A DNA stretch of 64,000 nt from Gadus chalcogrammus (taxonomy: Eukaryota > Chordata > Actinopteri > Gadiformes > Gadidae), in NCBI RefSeq assembly GCF_026213295.1, contig NC_079420.1, positions 4,362,268-4,426,267 of the forward strand. Reading direction: 5' to 3'. The notes beneath the pieces were generated by a model. That model was not told the DNA's origin. It saw nothing but the letters and a program-made list of their open reading frames with translations, and ran no database searches. Positions 51,750-64,000 of the stretch are shown here, piece after piece; position 1 is the first letter of the stretch, and the number at the start of each line of letters is the position of its first letter. Position numbers and translations under genes: made by a program.

Positions 51750-53435
51750 AATCAAATCCCTGTCAACAGAATATACAGATTTTATCTTTTGAGTGAAGTG
51801 ATGACTTCAGGGAGTGGCAACTAGTAGGTATAAATGTCTTAATTAACGTGTCCATATGGGAAAAAACATATAAATGGAGTAACGATTGATTGGTGAAATG
51901 TCTTTCGATGTATATAGCTAAATTGACCATAAACACTGCATTAGCTGCATTCATCAAGTTGGATTCAACGAGACGTTTCATCTTTTTAATCGTGGAATTG
52001 TTTGTTATACACTTCCGACTATTACCTTGTTTTTGTCGGGAAGAAAGTGAAAGCAAATCTGGGCGGGTGTGCATTCATTTCCGAACACGATTAATATTGA
52101 TGACGCCGTTGGCACTTACGTACTATCACAAATCAACCCACCCCCTGCCCGGATCAATACCAATTCCTAGCGTCTTCCGCCTACGTTCGGTAATGCCCTG
52201 ATATCCTGTTCCATTGCGACATGCCTGTCTTAAGAGTTTCATGCCACACTGTGAACTATAGGTGCAAACTGGCTGGTATATCATGAGGGGTAGAGAGTAA
52301 TGGGCAAGAACGTGGTCTTTTTGAGATTCAGTGGCAGAGAATTTATTTGTATTCCAAAACACCAACGACAAAGTTTTGGTTTAGATTAGATTAAAGGCTG
52401 ATTAAGGATAGGTAAACTGTTTCAGATGGTTCTGTATTTGGTTGGAGAGAGTTGAGGTCATGGTTTGTTTGAGGTCAGGAACTGGGGATACGCAATGTAT
52501 CATACTCATTATTTTATTATATGTTGTGGGAATTGTGACTAAAACCACAAACAAGTTTGCGACAACAAGAGAAGAAAAATTTAGGAAAACTACATTTTTT
52601 GGTCAATAATGTAGTTTATTCCTTAATTTTGGACCTAATTTTGCCTCCTTTCTATCAGTATCTTCAATTCCTTCACACTGTCCTTTTGGCTTTTTATTTT
52701 TATGCGTATCGTTATTCACTCATTTAGAGTCAGTATGAATAGACATTATCTACCTGTCTCTTTAGGGAGAGGCTTCCATATTAAATTGTTAGATTTGATT
52801 ATCCCCTATAAATTCTAAGTCAGGAATTTGTTTTTTAATTGAAGACGGTCAGTGCCAAATTCCATTCGGTATCTTTTTGACAATAAATAACTTTCTAATT
52901 TTGTCTCTAATTTTGTAAAAATATATTGCACAGTAACTTTTAATACATCAATTATCCATGCTTGTGCGTTTCCCATATCTTTAAATAACCTTTGTAAGAA
53001 ATGTAATAATTGTATACACTGTCGTCTGAATAACATTCGCAGGATGCCTTCTCAATATTTTCAAAAGTGTATGTGGATTTTTTACTTTCACATCCTGTCT
53101 GAATATCTTAGTTCCGGTCTAAACAACAAAATAGCCCCTGGTCCACAGGATAGCTTCAGGAGAGCAAATATTGTACATGTGTCTTATTTTACTTGCAGCC
53201 CCCACAGAGAAACAGATGTAAAGCGAAAACATCACTTCTGGAGACTGTTGACATATGGCATTACAATGTAGGCGGTAGCATCCTACTGGAGTCTACTGCT
53301 ACGCTCCCACAAGGCAAGTGTGTGAAAATGTGTCCGCAATTTCAACATCAAGTCCCACAGATGTCTGAGATGGGGTCACTGTGATTCACAAAGGCAGTGA
53401 CTCATTTTCAGTGTGTGTGTGTTGTGTGTTTGTTG
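51750..53435. other. Unannotated stretch, no gene supported
   Basis: AT-rich. A 73-codon minus-strand frame (52815-53036) has balanced amino-acid content but no recognised motif. No repeats of note. Confidence 0.5.
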
Positions 53436-53539
53436 GACTTGACTGTGATGCACAGTCAAGTCTTATAATAATAATACAGAATGCCAAGTATGTGTTTGAA
53501 GAGTAATAGAGTGGCATCTCAGCTTTTATGAAAGCTGAG
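53436..53539. repeat. Two small perfect hairpins 56 bases apart
   Basis: GACTTGACTGTG/CACAGTCAAGTC with a 3-nt loop (53436-53462) is a 12 bp perfect stem. CTCAGCTTT/AAAGCTGAG with a 4-nt loop (53518-53539) is a 9 bp perfect stem. Neither is followed by a T run on either strand in a bacterial-terminator manner, and the context is vertebrate. Confidence 0.7.
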
Positions 53540-54133
53540 CTTTAATATTTCAACCAACAATATGTTTTGATCATAGAATACAGTCACCTTGTCACTTGGC
53601 TTTGTGGCATGGCATGGCATCGAGTTAATGGTTTGAACCCCACTGGTAATCAGCTCAACTTTGGACATTGAAGTTTAGCCAAATAAAATGCCCTCTTGCT
53701 TATTAAAATTAAACTTATTGACCTGACCATAGCAGTATCCTTATGAAGCTCTAAGAAAATCAACATTTATAAGTGATGTCTTGAAATATGACAAATCATA
53801 CCATATGACATGTTACTATTATTTATTATTTGGATTAATAGTGCACACGATTACGACTACAAATTATAATATAAAAAATATACGTTCCGCAATTATGAAT
53901 TGCTAGCTAGGTGCTTAGCCCTCTCTTCTATTTCACCTCAGATGCATTCAAGCCATGCCTGGGTTTCCTGCTTCCCAAAGTAAGTGGCCTACCCTCAGGC
54001 TGACTGGCTGGGGCTGAAGCAGGAAACATAAGATTGTCCAAGATTTGTGGGCTTTTTCTGTCTTTTGGTCAGTGGGTTGGAAGTTTTCCGAAATGCCACA
54101 GGGACTGGGGGTAATTCTTGAAAAGGTCTTATG
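53540..54133. other. Unannotated stretch with a weak tRNA-like patch
   Basis: TTGGCTTTGTGGCATGG followed by GGTTTGAACCCC at 53597-53642 has the order and spacing of pol III A and B boxes. The A box is poor and no tRNA fold or SINE body follows, so no element is called. No coding frame. Confidence 0.4.
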
Positions 54134-54165
54134 TTAAACCTGCACTATGTAACTTTTTTGCACTG
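54134..54165 (+). mobile_element. Terminus of an interspersed repeat shared with 24.36 kb
   Basis: TTAAACCTGCACTATGTAAC then TTTTTTGCACTG resembles the complement of 24355-24384 (TTTTAAAGTCGCAATGTGTA). It is of the 'TTTAAAGCTGCAnTGTGTAACTTTT' type I associate with a common teleost repeat. The body and other end are not delimited, and the family is unnamed here. Confidence 0.3.
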
Positions 54166-54649
54166 TAGCCATCACTTTTTCTTCAGTTATTTTTAACAGT
54201 TTTCCATTGCGGAATCCATCACTTTTGGATCATTTATTTTTGAACACCAGTGTCTAGATTGCAATTGGCTATGGCTAATTCAAGCAGGTTTTAAATAAAC
54301 CTTAATGTAATTTGGTGTGCTATGGTGGATTTTTGAAGGCTAAGAGTGTGAAGCACCTCTTCTTTAACATAATTGAATCCCTGTGCCACACGAAATCCCT
54401 GCTGTATAATAATTAAGTGCAGGTTTAAGTACGACCATGCAAATAAGTACGACCTTGTGGGGTCTGTAACGCAGCCACGAGTCCACGACCTTAATTTGTT
54501 TAAGATCCAACACCAGGGTTTGTGCGTCAGTCTGGTTCCCTGGTACTGTATTTCTTTGATAGCCCTATCATGAAGAATATACTTTGGATTGATTTGTTGT
54601 AAATCATTTTTTCTTCATTGTTGCACTGATTCTTCAATTTTCAGACTCT
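54166..54649. other. Unannotated stretch, perhaps body of the repeat to its left
   Basis: No coding frame and no boundary signal. Confidence 0.4.
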
Positions 54650-55048
54650 GTAGTCTGACCCTGTATTTATGTTATTTAGTTCCCATTCTCCACCTGTCCA
54701 CCAGATGTCCTTAGACTTTTCCCCTAACTTCCAATATCCTGCCACGCCCATCTGCAATCACTTTATTCCCCTCACCAGAGTGTCCTTACCAATCTTCCCA
54801 GCTGCACCCTGTTCTCTGATCAGTCTCTCCCCATACATATTTACTTCCTATATTCCCTTGTCAGTGCATTATATTTCTCATGTCCTTTTGTCATTGTTGT
54901 CGCTCTAGTTATTAGTAATAACCAAGCCAGTTTGTGAAGCTGTGATTCGTTTTCTATGTTCAAAGCCTTTTAATTGGAATATTTACAGAGAATTTGTTCC
55001 TTATTTTTCTGCCCCCGGGCCCCCCCCCCCCAGCACTGACCGTGACAC
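54650..55048 (+). mobile_element. Degenerate LTR-like or retroelement-end fragment
   Basis: The C/T-rich stretch CTCACCAGAGTGTCCTTACC, then TGATCAGTCTCTCCCCATA, GTCATTGTTGTCGC, GTGATTCGTTTTCTATGTTC and finally CACTGACCGTGACA, resembles LTR-type ends of fish elements that finish in CCGTGACA. The expected opposite tip (TGTCACG) and a target duplication are not visible, so boundaries are uncertain. A run of 13-14 C sits at about 55019-55031. Confidence 0.3.
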
Positions 55049-57090
<2,042 letters not shown>

Positions 57091-57156
57091 GCGTTACGCT
57101 GACAGCATGAGGACCGACTGAGAGGAAGAGGAGAGGGAGGGGGGGGGGGGTTGCTG

Positions 57157-57648
57157 TTTCACAGTTCTACAATGCCATAACCCAGAGGGGATTGAGTTCA
57201 AGTAGCCTAAAATAATCTACAATCCCGGTGTCCACTGTGTTCCCTATCGCAAACGATCTTGCTTAGGACCCCTGCCTCACAGAAAAATGAAGAGCCCTCT
57301 TAAAAAGTAGGCGGGCACTGTGCGTTGTCTAGGAAACAACTGAGAGAATATAGAGGCCCTCGAAAAAAGTACCAGCCGTGTACAGGGCCCCGAGGTAGGC
57401 CACGCTAGTGGTCACGATGTACCAGTGGTTACCATGTAACCAGACTGATGATAAAGGACAAGCCTCGCGTGCCCCTTTTCGGTGTCCCGTTTCCGTTTCT
57501 GTCCATTTACATCACACACACGGTACGCGGTACCCAGCGTTAGGACCGGTCCAGAATGGAGACCCATTCGGGAGGTTGACGGCGTCGGGGAAGGGGTTTC
57601 ACAGGTCTGCCGTGGTGTCAGCCCAGGGGGATACAGTTCAAGTAGCCT
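57157..57648 (+). repeat. Pair of diverged ~52 bp direct repeats
   Basis: The segment 57157-57208 (TTTCACAG-TTCTACAATG..CCCAGAGGGGAT..AGTTCAAGTAGCCT) recurs at 57597-57648 (TTTCACAGGTCTGCC..GCCCAGGGGGAT.CAGTTCAAGTAGCCT). The offset is 440 bp and the final 13 bases are identical. Confidence 0.6.
57329..57444 (-). other. Candidate minus-strand terminal coding segment
   Basis: The minus strand is open from at least 57510 to a TAG (complement of 57329-57331). It encodes a hydrophobic, membrane-like stretch with words HWYIVTTSVAYLGALYTAG and FFEGLYIL. An AG dinucleotide (ATCATCAG|T) at 57445-57446 could be a 3' splice site, but its pyrimidine tract is poor. The region 57300-57780 is CpG-rich compared with its surroundings. 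I do not recognise the peptide, and the case rests on composition alone. Confidence 0.13.
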
Positions 57649-58730
57649 CGGTAAGTGAGTTCTGCACGAGCGGTTCGGCACAACAGGGCCAAGGAGCGTG
57701 GAACGGCCGTGAGACGGAGGAATCGAATGTCCCTCGCTCCACTGGAGAGCTTTAACTGAACGTGTCCGTCCCAGGGGCACGGGGCGGCACGGCGACAGCT
57801 GAAATCGTTAATCGTTTGTTTGTCTGTTTGCGTTTGTAAATGGGGGAACTTAGCGGGTTATTGTGACGTGTTTATGAGGCTGTAGGAGTGCAGACGATAA
57901 GACCAAGGCTGAGTACACCGACATGGTCATTTTCGGCCACTATCTCTGGGTAAGTAAACGGTATAGCATCTGGATGAATTAATGTATGGATGCGTTGTAC
58001 ACAATTCTATTGTCTTGGGTTGCTTATAGCTAAAATCACGGCCTTTCTGAATGTGGAACTATTTAATATTACGGTAAAAACGTACGATTATATTTTTAGG
58101 TAGCATCTTATTCTCAAAGGGATCTGCAATTAATGAATTTGTTTTATTTGCCAAGTTTGATGCAAAGCCAGCGTTTGTGTGGCATGCTGCCATCATACAT
58201 AATATCCTTGTAACTTAACATGGTACTGTTCAACCTCTGTGTCTTGCATCACAACACACAATCTAATACAAACTTCTGTTTTCAGTGCCACCATTACGGT
58301 TTTCTTTTGGGATTCTTTACACACGACAATACACTACACTTCAGTAAGCGGATGCTCTTTTACTGAAGCGAATTACCGGTGGGGCTTAGAACAAGGAAAG
58401 TATGGAATCAATACTGAAACCAGTAAATCAGCGCTGCGTGACCAAATCGAAAAGAGAAACACTAACTACAGAGAGTAGACGGTGGCTACAGGGATCAGAA
58501 ATGAAGGGTGGTAGTTGTTAAATTATGCGTAGCAGTCAAGTGCACAGCAGGAGACTGTGTATGCCAGAAACCCATCTTATGGAAGTGATGGGTTTTAGCA
58601 TGTTTTTTTAATAAGCAGAGGGAGTCTGCAGATCATAAGGGGCTAGGTGGCTCATCCCACTATCAAGATAACATCCAGAAACTAAGCTGGACTGCAACTT
58701 GCCACTTGCTTCCTCAATATATTCTGGTTT
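57649..58730. other. Unannotated stretch, no gene supported
   Basis: CpG-rich until about 57790, then ordinary AT-rich DNA. The two overlapping opposite frames of 115 and 122 codons at 57408-57780 are shadows of one another and neither is recognised. Confidence 0.5.
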
Positions 58731-58805
58731 AGATCTTGTGAACGGACTGATTGGCTGCATGGGTAGCCCTACCAATGCAGCCAATCCTGTCAGTTCGAAA
58801 GATCT
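58731..58805 (+). ncRNA. Pre-miRNA-like hairpin (candidate)
   Basis: The 75 bases fold into one arm-on-arm stem. From the tip outward: 12 contiguous pairs (TGATTGGCTGCAT region 749-760 with 775-786), a small 1x2 internal loop, 3 pairs, one mismatch, 5 pairs including one G-U, one mismatch, and 7 pairs closing with AGATCTT/AAGATCT. The terminal loop is 14 nt. In total about 27 pairs in a ~30 bp stem with small symmetric defects, the size and shape of an animal pre-miRNA. I do not recognise either arm as a known mature miRNA. The alternative is a palindromic MITE: the arms could be terminal inverted repeats. Strand is undecided; plus is shown. Confidence 0.35.
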
Positions 58806-59690
58806 TAGGGGTAAGATAAGACACTAAGGGTTTCACATACTATGATTTGAGATCCATGTTTTGTTTCAGGATGATCAAGCTTTTCACAACCTGTCCTCAC
58901 CCGACTATGGAATATATGTTAGTATAAGACTTGCGGATATTATGACTGAATGAAAGTATGACAGATGAATGAATTTGACATTATCACTAAAACATATGAA
59001 CATAAATGACTTGAGTACATATATATAGTTAACCTGACAAAAAGTGATGGTTTGAGGCCCTAGCTCAAGGACACTCCTGCATGGTGGACAGGCGAAATGT
59101 TGTTGCCCCTGCAATCTCCTGGGGTCACACAACAATAGAATGATAATGCAACAAGATATGGAGATAACTCGTGGTCCTGTTCAGATTGTGACCATAGACA
59201 AAATAAAATCCTGTCATCAGATTTACAGGTCAGTTAACATGACATGTTGCATAACCTGCTGTCATATCTTATGACACTGTATTACTGTGCAAAGATCAAT
59301 CATTCGTCTTCTCTTAGTTAAAAAAAACAAAAAACTGAAACCTAGCTTTTATCTCTTCGGTCAGGCACAGAGGACGTTCACCACTCAGACACGAAACCTC
59401 CCTATTGATCCAGTCTCCTCTTCCTGGTGGTCGCCCGGTGGTTTGGTACTCAGGCTGCTCTGAATCCACAGCCACAGCCCCCCCCCCCCTACCCTGACAC
59501 CCCCCCTGCTGATTCCCGCCTATTTCCTTAGAACGTTCAAGGTTAGACTGATCCATTGTCTTGAGTCCGCGCCACTCCCAGATCTCTTATCTGTGTCGAT
59601 GTCTTTTTAGCCTGCGTCGCTCTGTCCTTCTTCTTCGCTGCTGGACGAAAGGATATGCAATGTGCCCGGGAGCTATTTAGTGAGTGGGAG
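58806..59690. other. Unannotated stretch, one SINE-like patch
   Basis: At 59052-59130 the minus strand reads GCAGGAGTGTCCTTGAGCTA, resembling the GAGTGTCC(C/T)TGAGCAAG segment of the SINE at 38.4 kb, but no tRNA-like head is convincing. A C run lies at 59479-59488. No coding frame. Confidence 0.35.
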
Positions 59691-59729
59691 GGAGGGAGGG
59701 AGGGAGAGAGAGAGAGAGAGAGAGAGAGC
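59691..59729 (+). repeat. (GGGA)n to (GA)n microsatellite
   Basis: Four GGGA units pass into about 11 GA units. Arg/Glu or Ser/Leu frames here are repeat artefacts. Confidence 0.93.
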
Positions 59730-61037
59730 CATCGAGAGATGGAGAGCGATAGGGAGGGAGAGAGACGAGGCGAGTGAACGGAAGGGAGATACTCTTCCAA
59801 CTCCTCAGCAGTTTCAGTGACTCACTTAAATTCCGATTCCATCTCTCTGTGAATTTTTAATGCGACAAATGCCTGTGTCTATCACACGCAGACAGCCAGC
59901 GGTTCATGGGTAGCTCGACTGCGGGATAAATGGAAGGGTGTCAGATGGACCTCTAAGGACACGGCCCAGATATGAAGTGTGTAATTTTGAGGAAGCACTT
60001 CTATTCGACGTCGCACCGATGAGACGGTAGAAAATGAAGCAAAACATCAATCGGTGAACTCTCAGAAAGTTAAAATACAGAATGCATTATATAGAGCATT
60101 ATACTTTTCTTTTTTTTCTTATTTGGATCGATGTCCCCGAAGTCTGCAGGACTACCTTTAGACTTCCCTAGCCCCAACTTGCTCGTTAATAATCTGTATT
60201 AGAACTCAAGGTAACTGTGGAGGAAAATCGTCTCAATTACAAAACGGTTAATAGCAGGGCAAAAGGAACGAAGGAAGAAAGAAAGTCCATTTCCAATTAA
60301 CGGCCGATATGGGAGAGATATTTATCACACATCCCTTAGTACGACTCCTGTATATGTCCTGTATTTTTGAACATTATTCCTAGTGCTAGCAGTGGAGATG
60401 TCTCACCTGGCGGGGGGGGGGGGGGGGTCACGGTGAAGGTGCGGCAGTGTGCTACGGAGCTCCTCTCCCGGGATAGGGAATGATAGATATGTGGGCTGTG
60501 GTGTGATGTCTGCCAATAAAACTGGCAGGGCCTGTTGGGGCTGGGATGAGAGCACGGCACCAAAGTGAACGAGGAGGGCGGAGGGTAGACGGAATGTGGG
60601 TCACACCGTCCGGGCGGCCGGCCGGCAGCATCCGCACTCAAAGACTTTGAAGCGGTTTTAAAAGATGGCTATTGCATTGAAGGCAGGCAGACGGGGGGGG
60701 GGGCCTGTACTGAATGCCAGAGGAATCAATCCCAGCTAGTTTAGAGGGAATTAGAAGGCAGGGCGAGAGGTCCTGACCCCGCAGTGATCTTCTCTTTAAG
60801 ATAGAGGGGTGCTGATCCGGGATTACTGGTCCATAGGTCCCCTGTGATCCCCCCCAGCTCAGCCCATCTCGGGGGGGCCCGCTTCATCACGAGCTCGGGG
60901 TCAATAGTCATAATCGAGAGGATAATATGTTGTTGGGCTGGTTTGAGATAAAGTTGAAAAATATAAAGATGCCTAGCTGAATGCGTGAGCTGAGCATATC
61001 GTTTCGTTTGCGTTTTATTCAGCAGTGTTTCTTTGTT
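59730..61037. other. Unannotated stretch with G runs
   Basis: G16 at 60412-60427 and G10 near 60692. The segment 60280-60330 (CCAATTAACGGCCGATATGG) is complex sequence. A 101-codon minus frame crosses the G run as polyproline and is not called. Confidence 0.55.
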
Positions 61038-61417
61038 AAGGCCCATTCACACCCTGGGGTAAACACGGATAGGGACCCTTTTGTCCGGTCCCGGAGGTCG
61101 TTTCGTCCGTCGGTGTGTCCGTCGCCTCTGAGCTTACGAATCCGGAGTGCTCCGGGAGAAACGGAGCAATACCAAGGGAAATCGAGGCGTTGGTATAGAG
61201 TCCGAAGTAAAATTTGCAGATTTTGGATGACGCAAAAGAAAAAATCATCTCCTCTAAATATGCCATGTTTGTGATTGTCGATGCCGGTAATTTGCGACAC
61301 AACATTCACTGCCCTCTAGAGGATGTATTGCGTAACATCCATAACAACGCTGAAACCGGAGGGAGTTTGGTAAGGACGGACCGATTTCGTCCGGATCCCG
61401 AGGTATGAATCCACCTT
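61038..61417. mobile_element. Candidate MITE with AAGGCCCATTCACACC-type ends
   Basis: The left end AAGGCCCATTCACACC and the right end in reverse, AAGGTGGATTCATACC, match at 12 of 16 positions. The left interior is a CCGT/GTCC-rich stretch (GTCCGTCGGTGTGTCCGTCG) and the right interior has GACGGACCGATTTCGTCCGG, so inner parts are also partly inverted. I recall fish non-autonomous elements with such 'CATTCACAC' tips and CCGTCCGT bodies. No target duplication is certain. Both minus frames (96 and 89 codons) are non-coding by-products. Confidence 0.45.
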
Positions 61418-62648
61418 CAGTTAGTGAAAAAACAATTGTACAAAGGGCAAAGGGCAAAGGAGATGCAGCTAAGAGAAAGCGGCGAGTTGTTGATTCTGAT
61501 TATAGCCTACCACAGTGAATTACCTTCATCTAAGATATTTTTTGTTTTTCTATCAATGAAATTTAAGGGTGAGGGTCAGTCAGATGAAATTAGAAATATA
61601 TTTTGTTGTGCTTTGAGCATATTGTTTTCAAGGTAACCTCTAATCGATAGTTCTATTTGACAGTGGTTTTCCTGAATTCATTAATTTAATTAATTGTTTG
61701 AATTATCAAGCTATGAAGAGTTACAAATGATCATACCGTACAATAAGAGGCACTATGGAGAAGGTTCATTCTGCTTAACAACTGACCTGCTAAACCCGCA
61801 TTTCTCCTTTTCGAAAACATGTTTACAAAAACTTTCCTTTTGAGAAAACTGAGATTTCTGAAAAAGAATTACGACCACCTCTGCAACTCGGGGTGCTACA
61901 ATATTTGATGAACAAAAAAGATAGAAGCACCAGAGAATTGTAAGATTGTTTATTTTGAACCCAAAGTCGACTTTTGCCGTCACTAGCCACCGAAATCTTC
62001 AGAGTGTCGCTTCACCTTTGTCTGGGACATTGCTCATGTCAAGACCAAGTCGTTACTTTTGTTTTGTCATTTTTATTTCAAATTAGAACTGTTGATTTGT
62101 TGCGATACTTTTAGTTTGGTTTACCGAAGAACACAGGGTGTCCTGGTAATCAATCATTGTTTGTCCGTGTGAGTGTGTGAGTGTGTGTGCGTGTGCTGTA
62201 TCTCCATTCTGCAGCATCTTGTGTTTTGGATGAGCTACAGTCTCCCGAGATGTAGCAGCTTGCGAAAAAAGATGGAGACATGGTTCTTCCATGGCTGCCC
62301 GGCAAAGCCAGAATTACAACTCTGGATGTGTTCACGGAAATGGGTGAGGGTTTTTGGCTCGATGACAGAAACCTGATGAGGAGCCACCTATGTCAACTGG
62401 CAGGTGGGATTAGCTTTTGCATCTGTCTTTAACTGCTAGTATTCGGTGTGCTTGCCAGGGTGCAGCCGGAAACAGCGGATGGCAAAGAAAGGTGTGATGT
62501 CAAATTAAGAGCGCAGGTTTTAAAAAAAAAAACACTCAAAATTAGATAATGACAGTTGTCTCTTGGAGTGATCCAATCTCTTCTGCGCGCACACACATAT
62601 GTGCTAATGTTTACTGTCAGCAACCCCAGTTTTTTGAGAGCGAGGGGA
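61418..62648. other. Unannotated stretch, no gene seen
   Basis: AT-rich, with a GTGTGAGTGTGTGTGCGTGT patch at about 62168-62190. No coding frame above 80 codons that I would defend. Confidence 0.55.
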
Positions 62649-62670
62649 GGGGGGGGGGGGGGGGGGGGGG
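62649..62670 (+). repeat. Poly-G run (22)
   Basis: The longest homopolymer in the window, followed by CGGCGGGC. It has quadruplex potential, and its length is likely uncertain in the assembly. Confidence 0.95.
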
Positions 62671-63371
62671 CGGCGGGCAAAGAGATGGGCCAAACGGCAG
62701 AAATGAACATTCCATTCCCCGACTGTAAGGAATTAACATAATTGCCGCACTCAAGATTGAGGTGCGATACACAAGGAACAAGCACGCACAAAAAAAAGAA
62801 GCAATTCCCAACGAGACCCTGTTTCATATCAATCTCAATGTAATCACAGGACATTAATGAGGCTCTTAATTACAATTCCCCTAAAGGTACCCCCCCCCCC
62901 CTCGCCCCCTCAATCAGCTCTCCCCTATCCAGCCCTTATGGGTGTGAGGTAACCTGTAATCAACCATTCCCATCAGGAAGGCCGTACATCGCTGGGAGTC
63001 CCAAGAGACCGCTCCCATTAATGGGTGGAGATTAATTAATCAAGGTGGTGGAGGTGTTTCTCTCTGGGGAGCCGGGGGGGTGGGGGGGTTGTCTTTTCAT
63101 TATTAAGATAGTTCCACTATAGAGCAGAATTGAGGCCATAGTAATTTTTAGATTTGGCAACACGCGAGAGAGTGGTTTTAACGAGAGCATAATGGGGGCC
63201 CACTGCTGATATGGGTTGTATAATAACTAAATGGTCTTAATTATGTTTTTTTATATCTATTGGTTAGGGATAGTCTTTACTGTTATCCTATATTATGGAA
63301 ATAATACTATGGATTTATGGATTTAATGATCTGCAGATGGACTTGGCGCACGCTGAAATGAGCACGGTTTA

Positions 63372-63374
<3 letters not shown>
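62671..63374. other. Unannotated stretch with possible conserved non-coding DNA
   Basis: 62850-63060 is complex sequence with CTCTTAATTACAATTCC, GTAACCTGTAATCAACC and GGAGATTAATTAATCAAGG, i.e. several homeodomain-type ATTA cores, interrupted by a C run (62891-62900). This resembles vertebrate regulatory DNA, though conservation is untested. Confidence 0.4.

Positions 63375-63412
<38 letters not shown>
63375..63412 (+). repeat. (TA)19 microsatellite
   Basis: A pure TA/AT run of about 38 bases. Confidence 0.95.
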
Positions 63413-63414
<2 letters not shown>

Positions 63415-63549
63415 CTGGATAAGGTATTGGAGAAAGCCAGTTCCATAAACCCAAAGAGACAGACTATAGCTCATCAGAGCCATCAATGTAAATGCAATAA
63501 GTGCACATAAGCATACTGCATATACCTATAGCTTTTCTGACACAGTTAA

Positions 63550-63993
63550 AGTGTAATTCCGGCGCAAATTGAGCCCAGGGTCTTAAAATATATAAATAAA
63601 ATAAAAAATATATATAAATATAAATTATATTAATTATAAATTCCAAAACGTTCCTCCTTGAACTGAACTCCGGCGCATTCGGCAATCGACTTGTGTGGAC
63701 TTCGTGTAAACACGGACCTACCGGTAATGCTTGTTAAACTGTCTTTTTAATTGAACTCCGGGTTTGCAAACCAAGTTGTTTGTGCTTCCTTTTATTTTAA
63801 GAATATTAGTGGTTAAAAAAATGCCGATTTGGAAGCAAAACTCAATGCCCCAAGACAATAACATGGACGCCAAACATTGCGCCTGGCAAACTATAATACT
63901 CAATTTTCAATGAAAAGGTGTCTGGAGGGCTTATTTGATGGGTTTTCATGCCAAAACAAAGACCCTGGGTTCAATTTGCGCCGGAATTACGCT
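63550..63993. mobile_element. Non-autonomous DNA transposon (MITE), TTAA target duplication
   Basis: The left end AGTGTAATTCCGGCGCAAAT is repeated inverted at the right end. The terminal repeats are 35 bp, with two mismatches, reaching CCCAGGGTCTT. TTAA lies on both outer sides (63546-63549 and 63994-63997), the 4 bp duplication known for piggyBac- and Kolobok-type elements. The tips lack the CCC start usual for piggyBac, so the superfamily stays open. The body (444 bp) is AT-rich, has no transposase remnant, and is almost cut by the window edge. Frames inside it are short and ignored. Confidence 0.8.
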
Positions 63994-64000
63994 TTAAGGT

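Noticed and set aside
53595..53645. tRNA-like A and B box pair
   Set aside because: The A box deviates from consensus, no cloverleaf can be drawn, and no SINE body follows.
61308..61322. CTCF-like CCTCTAGAGGGC
   Set aside because: The third position is T, not the required A, and the site lies inside a probable MITE.

Overview
The window looks like nuclear DNA from a teleost fish. The reasons are long (AC)n arrays, the 3' ends of L2-type LINEs with the fish-typical tail, a solo LTR, a tRNA-derived SINE, several MITEs of fish type, and no operon-like or densely coding stretch. The species cannot be named from the sequence. The high number of very long dinucleotide arrays recalls gadid-like genomes, but that is only an impression. 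No complete protein-coding gene, rRNA, tRNA, CRISPR array or prokaryotic feature can be supported. The long open frames are either translations of simple repeats or short chance frames. The window is best read as intergenic or intronic DNA.

Layout. 1-9.5 kb: an L2 tail, a GATC-dense block with bicoid-class homeodomain cores, a polypurine tract, a MITE running straight into an (AC)83 array, and a candidate Harbinger-like relic. 9.5-17 kb: a three-copy ~135 bp minisatellite, two LINE tails on the minus strand, a CpG-rich block (14.5-14.8 kb), and (AC)n arrays, two of which lie in a tandemly duplicated ~292 bp unit. 17-31 kb: mostly plain DNA, with a cluster of two MITE candidates at 21.5-22.1 kb. 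31-38.6 kb: a possible promoter/first exon, an L2 fragment that still encodes the C-terminus of the reverse-transcriptase ORF, and a 427 bp solo LTR with a 4 bp target-site duplication, an (AC)64 array and a SINE next to it. 38.6-49 kb: quiet, with one clear 110 bp palindromic MITE flanked by TTA. 49-52 kb: a simple-repeat zone (tetranucleotides, (CT)93, G-rich runs able to form quadruplexes). 52-64 kb: small hairpins, a degenerate LTR-like piece, an (AC)49 array, a pre-miRNA-like 75-nt hairpin at 58.7 kb, a ~380 bp MITE candidate, and at the right edge a 444 bp element with 35 bp inverted termini and TTAA on both sides.

No system of cooperating genes is visible. The strongest non-repeat signals are the 58.7 kb hairpin, the GATC/GGATTA block at 4.1-4.4 kb, and several short minus-strand frames that end in splice-donor-like sequence (5.3, 16.7 and 45.9 kb). 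The last group is speculative and needs RNA or comparative evidence.
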